From positions 186,001 to 250,000 of the forward strand of contig CAJNOP010000034.1 of assembly GCA_905250075.1 (NCBI GenBank): DNA of 64,000 nt, in the 5' to 3' direction. The position numbers were made by a program, and so were the translations under genes. Positions 48,817 to 59,395 of this stretch are shown piece by piece. Position 1 is the stretch's first letter, and each line of letters begins with the position of its first letter. This stretch comes from Rotaria sp. Silwood1 (taxonomy: Eukaryota; Rotifera; Eurotatoria; Philodinida; Philodinidae). Under the pieces are notes generated by a model. The model was not told the origin of the DNA. It was given only the letters and a program-made list of their open reading frames with translations, and ran no database searches.

Positions 48817-49360
48817 ATGGCCAAAAGCAAAAATCATACTAATCATAATCAAAGTATATAATATATATATATATATTTTTAAAATTCATAATAAATTTGT
48901 TTTTCATTTATTTTCTTCATTAGATCGAAAGGATCATCGTAATGGAATTAAGCGGCCAAAATCTGAACGATTTCCATCATTAACTGGAGTATGTAAAACA
49001 GAAAATTACAAGAAAATATTTCATATGTATTCTTATTGTTTATAATTACAGGTTGATTCAAAGTATGTTCGTAATTTAAAATTTACCAAACATCATAATC
49101 ATGTTGCACGTAAAAATTTACGTAAATCACGAAAAGCTAAATTAGCTAGTGCTGAAGGTTCAACAAGTAAAACAGTTAGACGTGGACCTGCTCGTCAAAC
49201 AGAACAAAAAACATCAGTATGGTCACTTTCATCAGTATTAAAAAATATTACAACTTATTTTACTGGAGAAACAACAGTACAACCAACAAAAAAACGTACA
49301 CATTCAAAAAGAAAATCAACTAAATCTGCTACTAGTTCAACAACAACCGCAAAAAAATAA
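48817..49360 (+). CDS. RPL29: 60S ribosomal protein eL29
   Basis: Three exons (48817-48853, 48924-48988, 49052-49360) give 136 residues. The first about 70 are canonical eL29 of the large ribosomal subunit: MAKSKNHTNHNQ, RKDHRNGIKRPKSERFPSL, GVDSKYVRNLKFTKHHN. The introns (70 and 63 bases, GT-AG) interrupt right after NHNQ and TG; the first contains an AT dinucleotide run. The C-terminal about 65 residues (from SAEGSTSKTVRRGPARQ on) are unusual: Ser/Thr/Lys-rich with an internal hydrophobic piece SLSSVLKNITTYFTG. Vertebrate eL29 also has a variable basic tail, so length alone is not abnormal. An AATAAA lies 100 bases after the stop. Looks intact. Confidence 0.92.
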
Positions 49361-49459
49361 AATTTTAGTTGTTTTTGTTTTAAAGTGTTATCATTCCTTT
49401 GATATTGTTAACATCATAATGAAAAGAAAAGCAAAAAGAAGTTGATAGTAAAGACAACA

Positions 49460-49465
49460 AATAAA
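49460..49465 (+). promoter_or_regulatory. Polyadenylation signal of eL29 gene
   Basis: AATAAA 100 bases downstream of the stop codon, overlapping a second copy at 49464-49469. Confidence 0.55.
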
Positions 49466-49832
49466 TAAAGAAAATGGACTTTTTTTTTTCGAATACATTT
49501 TACAATTTTCTTTTTATCATGATATAAAATGAATGAATAAGATGCTATTTTCCATATAAGTCAGTCTTTCATAAAGATAATACATCACACTTCAATTTTC
49601 ATTTTTAATCACAGACGAAATGTGATCCTAAAAATGAAAGAAATCATCATTTTCTTATTTCAATTGTTAATAATATCAGCAAAACATATTGTTGACTATC
49701 CAAATTAAAACACTTATCAACAAAAAGAACATTGTAAAATTGAAAACAATGAATTCCAACTAATCCACTTAGATACAAATAAGTAAACAGAATATGTAAT
49801 TGATGGATCTATCGACTAACATGTTAGAGATA
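49466..49832. other. Non-coding stretch
   Basis: AT-rich intergenic sequence, nothing recognised. Confidence 0.3.
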
Positions 49833-49840
49833 CCAGCAAC

Positions 49841-49983
49841 CAGAGGTGCAGAATCTACCCATGTGTGCATACGGCTGTATGGGGAAAATTTTCGATTCAT
49901 AGAAGAATTTTGGGAAAAATAGCTGGGGAAGACACCATCGTGCGGGGAAATTTTTTAAAAGCACGGCAGATTCTGCACCTCTG
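49841..49983. mobile_element. 143-bp hAT MITE with perfect 8-bp target duplication
   Basis: Terminal inverted repeats CAGAGGTGCAGAATCTACC and the inverse of CAGAGGTGCAGAATCTGCC differ at one of 19 bases and begin with CAG. The 8 bases CCAGCAAC are duplicated exactly at 49833-49840 and 49984-49991. No coding. The near-perfect ends and duplication suggest a rather recent insertion. Confidence 0.9.
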
Positions 49984-49991
49984 CCAGCAAC

Positions 49992-52551
49992 ATATTTAAT
50001 CAATTTGATCATTTTATAGTACTTATTTATAATAATCTATTAAATCATTCCTACCAAATAGCATGAAAGTTTCACTGAAAACACGCTATTGAATGTTTTA
50101 CAGGTAAATCAATTTAAACTTTTCACAGCAGAGCTTTTTTTTAGCTAAGAAATCTATTTCTGTTTAGTACAAATTAGTCCTTATGACAATCCATAGATGC
50201 TGCCAACCAGAATTTTTCAATCTTCTTCGGATCGACTGAACTCCATTGAATCTAATAAGAACTGGCCGGATTTCATTATTCTCGGATGGCTGTCAACAAA
50301 GCCCAAGATGGTGTCATCGTCTCTTCGTCAAAATTCCAGAATCGCATGACTCTTAGAAGGTTCGACTGTTTGCATCCAATCCACGATCTCATTGTTAAAT
50401 ATATAGATAGAGCATGTCTTTGGGTTACAGCACATAAATTTATGAGTTAAATTCTATCGTTTGAAGTCCAACCAACGGGTTGACTCATCTATGGTCTGAA
50501 ATAGTTTTTTTTTCAATCTGTCGTTTATGGTCTGAATGGAAGTTCATTATCGATTGAAATTCTTGTATGATTCAATCCCGGCTTGATTCAAAACTGAATC
50601 AAATCAACTCAGGCGTCATCTCTGTTGCAATTTATATTAAAAGAACTACGCTTAAAAGCTTAAGAGACCTTTTCCATTGATAGAAATTCGATTATTTAAT
50701 GACATCAACCTTCGATAGCACAGTTTTTATTTAATTTGCTACAAAATTTTCATTATCCTCAATCTCTCTCTCTCTCTCATCATAGTAGGCAGATCTCCTT
50801 ACATACTAATATCCAATTTCACTCCGAGTTCGATTTATTGTCTGCATTTAAAGAAAAATGTCATCGTTCCATATTTGGGAGATCCAGTACGAAATCATTT
50901 AAAAAAAACACTAACTACTATCTTACGATGCTAGTGCATCTTTTAATCTACTCTTTCGGTTTTCGACCAACGCCTATCAAATTATATTAATAGTACATAT
51001 TGCTTAAGAAACTACAAAAACAAGTAAAGAGTTGACAGAATTAAAGTATTGTAATTTGTGATTAAAATTTTATGAGAAAATGAAACTTTCTAAGGAATAT
51101 AGTTTCTGTTTATGAAATGACTATTTGAGCTCGGGTAATAATCAAAGATTCTTCGCAATGTGTAATCATTGTATAGGAGATTCATTTTCTAGAAATTACA
51201 AAAAGTAAAGCTTCCATTAATGCTTATCCATCAGCTAATAACAATGGCATGACCGTTTTGAACTAAAAGAAAAAGTGAATTTTATACAATTCAACAGTAG
51301 GTATCATGGTTTTTCGATATATCTGTGCAGTACTGATATAAATATACTATATTTCTAGCATTTTTGATTAAAATATTTTTGTTTCATCATTATAAAATAA
51401 ACAAAAATTATAAAATATGATCTGTAAAAAAATTCCAATAGTACAGATAATTTGATAATTTTCATAAAAAGAATATTCTAGACAAAAAACTGTAAAAATT
51501 TAAAAAAAAGACGCATTCACATGCGAAATTAGGTCAGTTTATCTATAAAGAACTCTCAGATGAGAATAATTAAAAAAGATTCATGTTAAGAATTTGATCT
51601 TGAATTTATTTATTAAATTCACTCTTATATGCAGGAGTCGATTGTTTTCAGATAAATATCTATTTTTCTAGTCTTTCAATCGATGAGCTTAGGTGTACTT
51701 TATTGATATGATAATCTTCTGCATCAGAAGTCTCAATGAGCACCCATAGACTGAATCTTGAATAAAATATAAAAGTTTTCAAAAGATGTTGCGTATTTCT
51801 ACCAAATTTGTTTTCTCAAAATATATCACACAATTCTTCCATTGACTAAAATATTTCTGCAACGAACAGCAAATATAGACAGCAACAGATAAAAGTGTCG
51901 TCACCTTAAAAACTTTTCTTTATATTCAACTAAATGTCCTTGCCTAGGTGTCTCCCTCGTTCATCATCAATTTTTATTAAGACTTTTTTCTTCAACTATC
52001 GCTGCTAGTTCATTAGAACATACAAAATAGTTTATATCCCAACGAACCATATTTCTTTTGAAACAACGACTATCGACATATGCTAATATTAAAATTGAAA
52101 AAGAAAACATTTCTTGATGTGTAAAAATTTTTGGTTTTTCAACGAAAAAAACAGAAAATACTGAGCCACACGAAGTTTCAAATTACCTCTTTGAAGGAGA
52201 AAGTCTAGATAATAGCAAAAACAACAATAGTCGGAAGATGTTGTTCTGAAGTATCGAACTATAGTAGAGACAATGCGATGTTAAATATCATTTGATATAT
52301 TTATGGCAAAACAAACAAATTTGAGATGATTGATAAAATAATCTGTTATTTTTTGAAACAAATCTTGTGATTATAACAATTAATAGTTCAAATTTAGTTT
52401 TCGAAAGATATTTGTAGAAATAATAAACATCATTACTTTTTTGTATGCGAAAAATGTTTTTATGCGATTATATAAGCATTCTTTACAATAATACCTACGA
52501 AATCGATTAAATAATAGAAAAAACAAAGTCATACCTCTGTCTCACCGAATA
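49992..52551. other. Non-coding stretch
   Basis: A less AT-rich patch at about 50190-50420 contains a 50-codon frame with no known relatives and may be a relic of unknown origin. A CT repeat occupies about 50762-50778. The remainder is AT-rich without recognised elements. Confidence 0.3.
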
Positions 52552-52555
52552 TTAA

Positions 52556-52793
52556 CCCTTTGGTCACCAACTACGCATATATGCGTCACGAAGCATGATC
52601 ACTGTATGAAACTAACACAATCATTTATAATGCGTATTTTTTTTATATACATTCACATAAAAAACAAACGTCAAGTAATAGCAGATTGTATATTATCCTT
52701 TTGTTATTAGTACACAGTACAGTCGAACTATAAGCTGTTATTACGATTTTTGTAAACAATTGCTTTTCCTCTTTTAAGTCGGTAACCAAAGGA
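52556..52793. mobile_element. piggyBac-type MITE (TTAA target)
   Basis: The left end CCCTTTGGTCACCAAC and the inverse of the right end TCCTTTGGTTACCGAC match at 13 of 16 bases, and both are preceded by TTAA (52552-52555 and 52794-52797), the invariable target of piggyBac elements, whose ends begin CCCT. The perfect palindrome ACGCATATATGCGT follows the left end directly. The 238 bases hold no transposase. Confidence 0.8.
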
Positions 52794-52797
52794 TTAA

Positions 52798-53758
52798 GTA
52801 ATATGATGACCCGATAAAAAATTTATTTATCTAGTTTTTCGAACAAGTGACACATTGTCTTTTCTTATTTATATATTAAAAATTGTAATTTATTCTTTCT
52901 GTGCGTTAGACGATGTAGATTAGTAAAAAATAACGTAAAACTTCCTTGTGCATGACAATCACAACAGAGCACAGAACCCTATGAGAATTTTCACAAATAA
53001 TTGACTCTTTTTGGGTTTCGACACAAAAAAAAACACAATATTCATTAGAATTATATGTTGAATGTTTTTCCTGAATGAATATTCCTCATCTACTAACTCC
53101 ACATAAAATTTCATATACTGTTAGCAATTGTTTAATTAAAACTAATTTCAGATAACAGATGTCAATAGTAATAATTCAAAGTAGATTATTTTTCAAAGAA
53201 AATAATTTATGCATCATGTTGTATTCAATGAACACAAGATTTTCATTACTTTAAAAAATTTTTCGTTCACTACATTGTACTCCCCATATGAATCATTGTC
53301 CATTTTTATATTAAAATATTTCCAATAGAGAAAAAATTAATTCGAAATTTGGTCAGAATTGAACCAATGTCATTTCTAAAATATATGTAAACAGTCCTAT
53401 CGAATAAAAATCTCAAGTTCATTTAGTACACAATGAAAATCCAAATTTTCAAATAGAAAATTCGATCTTAACACAAGTTAGACATGATTTACAACGATGA
53501 ATAAACAGTTTCTACTTGACATGTCATTATAAAGCCAAATTGGTCAAGTAATTAAATAGTCAAAATGAACTCGTCAATAAATTCTACGGATGAGTTTTGA
53601 ATAGATCAGCTATGAAATTTACTTTAGTTTCAAAGTAATCAACTGCAAAAGTCATTGAAAAATTGGATGTAACAAAAAGTCAATTTTATCCAAAATATCA
53701 ATTGAAACCGATGTTCTGTGCTGTCTAAAAAGAAACTATTTTATACAATCAGCATATA
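52798..53758. other. Non-coding stretch, 3' flank of ROK-PMI gene
   Basis: AT-rich without recognised features. Confidence 0.3.
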
Positions 53759-53764
53759 TTTATT
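53759..53764 (-). promoter_or_regulatory. Polyadenylation signal of ROK-PMI gene
   Basis: AATAAA on the minus strand, about 45 bases downstream of the stop codon of the ROK-PMI gene. A eukaryotic processing signal next to a bacterial-type gene supports its being an integrated nuclear gene. Confidence 0.5.
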
Positions 53765-53806
53765 ATTTCAAAAATAAAATAGCTGTTTTGTTTTTCTAAA
53801 AAATAA

Positions 53807-56800
53807 TTATTTCAATAATTTTTCACAATCCCATTTAAGAAAAGCTATAAGTAAAATAAATTTATGTGATTGCTTTTCATTATGCTTATTTTTAATAATT
53901 GGTCTGAGACGATATTCTTTAATCGATGCCGGTATTAAAAATGTTTCTATATAATTGTATTGTCGTATTTCTTTATGTTGATTATTATCAATTGAATTAA
54001 ACTCTATTTCAATAGCATCACCTTGAACTAACATACATAAATGAAAACGATTTTCAGTTGATCGTATGATTTCAATATTTTCATTTGGTTCAATAATAAG
54101 ACGTTTTACATCATAAAAATGTAAATCATGTGTTGGTAAATGTTGTTCTTCATATTTATCTTGTTCAATTTCAAGAGATATTGGTTGACAACGAAGTTGT
54201 TCACCATGACGATCAAATTGTAAATTTTTTATACCATGTTCAATATTTAAAAGACGTGGACGACCGTCAAGACCTAATCTTAACCAATCATATAATTTAA
54301 ATGTATAAATATAAGGTGTTGCTGAAATTTCAAGTACAACTTGATTACGACCAGCTGCATGAATAGTTTCATTAGGTATTAAAAAGAAATCATGAACATT
54401 ACTTGGAATACATTGAACGTATTTTTCAACATTGAAATCTTTTTTATCTCTATTACTTATAATTAATGCGTCATGAAATTCTTCACGATCAACATTATCA
54501 TGAAAACCAAGATAAACATATGATGAATATGTTATATCATTGTTAAGTTCTTTTTTCCAATGTTGTTTTGTTTCGACTATATAATATGTCTCATCTTGTG
54601 TAATTTTTTCTCCAAAATTTGCACGTATATATTGAAGACTAGGATTACATTGTATGGATAAATTTCCACCATCCATAGTATCAAGAAAATCAAATCGTAT
54701 TGGAAAATCATTTGCACCATTAAAAAGTTCATGATGAAGTTTGTTTCCTAATATTTTATCAGCTTGTGAGCCATAAAAAATATCCCAGGAAAGTTCGATA
54801 AGATGATTATTTATATCTGATAAAATCAAACCATTTTCTAGTGTTATCATTTCAAATGACCATGCATAATTTTTTGCATGTTTTGAAATATTGGTACAAA
54901 CTGTTTTTAACCATTGACCACCCCATGGACCTGGCTCAAACCAAGGTCGTACACGAACTGGTCCATTAGCTATATGAGCAAGTGCTTGACGAAATGTATC
55001 ACCAGCTATCCATGTTGGACAATTTGGTCGTTGACCATCAATAAAATAATTTATACGAGGTAAAAGTTCTTGTTTCAGTTTACTGAAAACTGGATAATCA
55101 AGAAAATGAAGACATTTCCGTTCATACATAGCTGGCGTTAATTCATTAGTATCAGATAATACTCTTCGTATTGGTTTCAAATAAGAAGACGATGTTTGTG
55201 TTGCTACACGATAATAAAGTTCATTTTTAGCTAAATCAATATAAACTAATGGGGATGTTACATTAACATATGAAGAACCAGGTCCAATAATAACACATGG
55301 ACATGAAAGATTATTTTTGAAAAGTTGCAATTTTCTTAAATCAATAAAATCTTTTTTAAAATCTAAATTAGATGCAAGTTTACCAAATAAAGAGTTTGAA
55401 TCTTTAAGATATGATTCTTGTTGAATATTTGAATTTGTTTGTAAAAATGTTCGACTGTCATAAAAAAGTAATGATGATAAATTTTGTTCTTGTTTCATTT
55501 TATCCGAATAATATTTATTTAATTGATGTGCATATTCATGAAAATATGTTCCAACAAAACCATCAATTAATAAGATACCATTTTTATCAATTAGATTACA
55601 TAATTGTTCATTTAATTTTTGATGTCCTATACCAATATAACCATGTGGAATTTGATGAGATGGATATATATCATATTCTGATGTATCAATTGTTTTGACA
55701 ACAGGTAATAGATACTGATGAGTATGTCGAACCAAAGTTTTAGGTGTTTCTAAAGATTGCTGTTGTACAGCACCAAGACATATTGATTTTCCGTGTGAAA
55801 GACTAAAATAGACATGAGCTTTAGAAAATTTTTCAATAGTAAAATTAAGTTCATCTTCAAGTAAATGCCAAATGTCTACAAAATCACCACCAATAACAAT
55901 AAGTTGAGCACGAAATCTAGTAATGTATGGTACAAGAAATTGTCCCAATAGACGAGCAAATGTTTGGAATGCTTTTTTTGCATTTAAATCACCTTTTATT
56001 GCTTGTTGAACAAGGAAATGCTCAGTAATTAATACATCATCATCACCATCATCATTTTGTTGTCGTTCATCTGTGGATAATGTCATACTACTTGTACCAG
56101 AACTATCATCAGGAACTTCATTTCGAAGAAGTTTTTTATAAATATTAATTAAACCACGATTAGAGAACCAATCATCACCTGTAGAATATTGATCATACGG
56201 ACAATTCGCTAGTGCACCATCCAATGGAACATCTTCTCGGTTTATAATAATTTCTCCTCGATCAATAAATGCTGAACCAAAGCTGGTACTAAGTATTAAA
56301 GCAAGAACACGCTCATAACCTCGATTATAATCACTATTTGCTTCTCCTAAAGCGAAACACACTGCATTATTATAGAATGAAATCGGTATATGATCTAATT
56401 GTTCAATAATTGCCCATAATTTCGGACTAAAATCATTGGCTGTCAGAGGTTTTCTTGGTGAAATTGTTTCAATGTCATGAAAATATGTTTCACGACGCGA
56501 TCGACATATTGATGAACTTGGTTCATTTTCCTCACTAATACAATTTTCATCATCCAATCGACCACAATATTCTTTAATATTTTTCATTAAAAAGTCTTCT
56601 TCTTCAACACTTTCAAGTGTTGGTGGTGGTACATTAAAAGTAATTGAAATACGTGGTGTTGTTGGCGGTGTGATAGTCATTCGTCTCGGTCGTTGTTGTC
56701 GTAATTTATCAAGAATAGTTACTTTTTTTGGCGATGATATCGTCGACTCTGTAGAACGTTTATCATAATAATCATGTTTCCAACGAGCAATAAGGTCCTT

Positions 56801-57157
56801 AAGACCATGCACAAGTGATAGACGTATATTAAGACCAAAAAATTTATTAAATTTTGATGATTGAATGTAACATGTGCCTGATTCATAATCCATAGGACCA
56901 GGCATACCAATAGAAATACCAGTAATGTTATCATCTTCATTATAGTTATAAACAAAATCAAGAAGAACATCATTAATACATTGAATCCAATCAGAAATAA
57001 TATTTCTAGGATCACTGTGTGTTTTAGTTTCGACTGTATGTGTAAAATATGTATCTCGTTCAATAGACAATTTTTTATGTGGTAATTGTTCGATACGTAT
57101 AAGAGCTGATGTTATATGACTATCACTGATATCCAGACCAATAACTAATGATGACAT
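53807..57157 (-). CDS. ROK-type sugar kinase / phosphomannose isomerase fusion, intronless
   Basis: A single 1,116-codon frame with no intron. Residues 1-470 are a ROK-family (glucokinase-like) domain: GLDISDSHI at the phosphate-loop position, GISIGMPGPMDYESG (80-94), FYNNAVCFALGEA (261-273), VLALILSTSFGSAFI, and VIGGDFVDIW (421-430). Residues about 490-660 resemble the P-loop-less kinase-like middle domain of long bacterial isomerases (IDGFVGTYFHEY, PLVYIDLAKNEL). From about 690 to the end comes a type I mannose-6-phosphate isomerase cupin: WFEPGPWGGQWL, IRFDFLDTMDGGNLSIQ, IPNETIHAAG (His 933), YTFKLYDWLR. This order is known to me from bacteria, notably Bacteroidetes. The expected roles are sugar phosphorylation and interconversion of mannose-6-P and fructose-6-P. 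Two low-complexity insertions (about 135-250 and 348-377) look eukaryotic. Asn 264 stands where ROK kinases have the catalytic Asp, and Asn 838 where the isomerase has a zinc-binding His. The zinc motif of other ROK proteins is absent. Confidence 0.88.
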   Translation of the reverse strand: MSSLVIGLDISDSHITSALIRIEQLPHKKLSIERDTYFTHTVETKTHSDPRNIISDWIQCINDVLLDFVYNYNEDDNITGISIGMPGPMDYESGTCYIQSSKFNKFFGLNIRLSLVHGLKDLIARWKHDYYDKRSTESTISSPKKVTILDKLRQQRPRRMTITPPTTPRISITFNVPPPTLESVEEEDFLMKNIKEYCGRLDDENCISEENEPSSSICRSRRETYFHDIETISPRKPLTANDFSPKLWAIIEQLDHIPISFYNNAVCFALGEANSDYNRGYERVLALILSTSFGSAFIDRGEIIINREDVPLDGALANCPYDQYSTGDDWFSNRGLINIYKKLLRNEVPDDSSGTSSMTLSTDERQQNDDGDDDVLITEHFLVQQAIKGDLNAKKAFQTFARLLGQFLVPYITRFRAQLIVIGGDFVDIWHLLEDELNFTIEKFSKAHVYFSLSHGKSICLGAVQQQSLETPKTLVRHTHQYLLPVVKTIDTSEYDIYPSHQIPHGYIGIGHQKLNEQLCNLIDKNGILLIDGFVGTYFHEYAHQLNKYYSDKMKQEQNLSSLLFYDSRTFLQTNSNIQQESYLKDSNSLFGKLASNLDFKKDFIDLRKLQLFKNNLSCPCVIIGPGSSYVNVTSPLVYIDLAKNELYYRVATQTSSSYLKPIRRVLSDTNELTPAMYERKCLHFLDYPVFSKLKQELLPRINYFIDGQRPNCPTWIAGDTFRQALAHIANGPVRVRPWFEPGPWGGQWLKTVCTNISKHAKNYAWSFEMITLENGLILSDINNHLIELSWDIFYGSQADKILGNKLHHELFNGANDFPIRFDFLDTMDGGNLSIQCNPSLQYIRANFGEKITQDETYYIVETKQHWKKELNNDITYSSYVYLGFHDNVDREEFHDALIISNRDKKDFNVEKYVQCIPSNVHDFFLIPNETIHAAGRNQVVLEISATPYIYTFKLYDWLRLGLDGRPRLLNIEHGIKNLQFDRHGEQLRCQPISLEIEQDKYEEQHLPTHDLHFYDVKRLIIEPNENIEIIRSTENRFHLCMLVQGDAIEIEFNSIDNNQHKEIRQYNYIETFLIPASIKEYRLRPIIKNKHNEKQSHKFILLIAFLKWDCEKLLK

Positions 57158-58806
57158 GATGTATATATGTATAAGACAAATAAATACAACTGTATGTGTT
57201 TGTATACAATCACAATTCGAATAGAGTAAAGAGAAAATAATTTTAACTTTTATTGGACTCTTATTAACGCTATTAATATTTTATTTGTTCTATGCATTAT
57301 GTTTTTTGTCGACAGAAAAAAAAGCCATTTATTGTATAGTAATATGCCAGTAAGTCTAAGAGATAGATTTCTTTCTTATGAATACATTTGCTTTTCTTAC
57401 CTTTCTTTCTTCGTTCTTGTCTTTCGTATTAATAGACGCGTATGTAATATTTCTCTATGAATAACTACTTCTATTTGCTTTCATAATAACTGAGGCGTAT
57501 CGTTTATATTTTGCCTAAACTAGATACTGTCAAATAATGATGATAGTTTTCAATGCCTATTAACATCAAATTCTACGTCACTTGTATTGCTTTTCACATC
57601 AATTAGTAATTTATACGATGGTCATACAAAAAATTTTCAATAAATGTCAACTTAAAAATTAAACGGATTCTTGATGTATAATGGGAACAAGACAAATATG
57701 AATATTGTCAATAGTATATGATTTACTATCATTGAACCGAATCTACATATCACCACAAACACGACTATTCAAAACTATATATTGTTTATAAATACACCTG
57801 AAAAGAATAGCAAAAAAGTACAACGTTCTGCTTGGCTTAATGCTTGATATATATTAGATCAATTGAATAGAATAAGCTTTGATAAAAATAATTCGTCATT
57901 GAGCATAGAGATATGTAGATTATAATATATAATATTATTTTAAAACTTATTCATATTGGAGTCAGTCAATGATTCAATAATTAAACGCATGAGTAATTTA
58001 GAATGACACGATCGTAGAGAGCATGTTAGAAATTAATTATTTTAATGTATAGGGAATACTATTTCGAAACCTGCGCACGTCAGTGTTCATTACAGCAGAA
58101 AATACTGTTTTAGATTTCAATGGTCAAATCGACTATGTAGACGAATAAGCTCCGTTATCTATAGTAAGCTTTCATTACGATGAGAGATTTGAAGTAGATC
58201 TATTCTATAGACATTCTTCTTTTTATATAGTATATCAGTCATATTGGTAATCTATCTATTCTAGAGAATGATCTTCTGCTAGCTCTCAAACGTTTACAAT
58301 ATCCTTGAGCAAGGTTTTTTATTATCTCGTTTTCAGTTAAAAAATGGTTAGACTATTTTGAACTCGATTCAATTAAGTAAGAATATATTTTAGGACAAAA
58401 TTAAACAAAATTAAATTCAGTAGATAGCGTTTATTGAATGTATACACGAAAGTTTATCTTGGAATACCATCGTTCAACTATGATAGCTAGGGACGATTGA
58501 ATTTATATGATCATTATTAACAGCGACTACTGATCATCGAACAAGTTTAGTTCTCATTTTCTGGATGATTTGTGAGATATAAATGTTACACTTCTTTTCT
58601 TATATAATTTTAATAACTCGTCTAAGTCAAGAAAGATGAAATTTTTGTCTTTGTATCAAAATATAGCTTTGACTTTCCCCTTTCTACAATATGAAATAGA
58701 AGTGTTAGCTCTTAATAGTTACTAACTGAGTATCATTTTGATTTCAAAATTGCACCAGGCATCCTAAACTATTTTTCGATAATTGATATAAAGTATGAAG
58801 GTGAAC
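57158..58806. other. Non-coding stretch, 5' flank of ROK-PMI gene
   Basis: AT-rich; contains the presumed promoter of the minus-strand gene ending upstream at 57157. No other gene recognised. Confidence 0.3.
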
Positions 58807-58808
58807 TA

Positions 58809-59393
58809 ATGTCCGTTTCAAAATATAATGCGTCCCACTGTCTTTAAATAACTCAAGAACGCAATCAGCGAGAGACCTGCGGTTTTCATCAATCGAAAGA
58901 AGGGACAGGGGGGTGTCTTTTTCTCCAATATCGTATCAGACGGAATCATTTTGAAACCAGTCATTTCTGCATAACATCGAAAAAAATGGTCTGTCATTCA
59001 GACGAAATTTCGACAAAAAGTAAAAAAATTTGCTTCAAAATTAAAAGAAATTCATGGTTTTCTTGCGAGTAAATAGACGATTTTAGTTGCTAAACGTTAG
59101 GGTGCGGTAAGATAATCATTCGAATTATATCCTGAAGTATAGATCCGAAGTCCCTCTATCTAGATCACATGTCAAAAGGAAAATTTTTCCAGAATACTGG
59201 GTCGTTTTCATGCATTTTTTGCAATGTTTTGCAGAAATGACTGATTCTAAAATGATTTTGTCTGATACAATATTGGAGAAAAGGACGTCCCTCTGTCTCT
59301 TCTTTCGATTCGTGAAAACCGCAGATCTCTAGCTGATTGCGTTCTTGAGTTATTCAAAAAAAAGTGGGACGCATTATATTTTGAAACGGACAT
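58809..59393. mobile_element. TA-flanked MITE with ~190-bp terminal inverted repeats
   Basis: ATGTCCGTTTCAAAATATAA (58809) and its inverse (ending 59393) open long inverted repeats that include GCGTCCCACT, AACTCAAGAACGCAATCAGC, CGAAAGAAG and CTCCAATAT. TA lies outside both ends (58807-58808 and 59394-59395). The interior of roughly 200 bases has no coding. Length and target resemble Tc1/mariner-derived MITEs, but the ends differ from those of the elements at 3781 and 12212. Confidence 0.85.
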
Positions 59394-59395
59394 TA

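Noticed and set aside
50198..50350. 50-codon gene in a less AT-rich patch
   Set aside because: No relatives recognised, no splice partners and no regulatory signals.
55411..57063. Other-frame readings inside the ROK-PMI gene
   Set aside because: Shadows of the 1,116-codon frame without any family resemblance.
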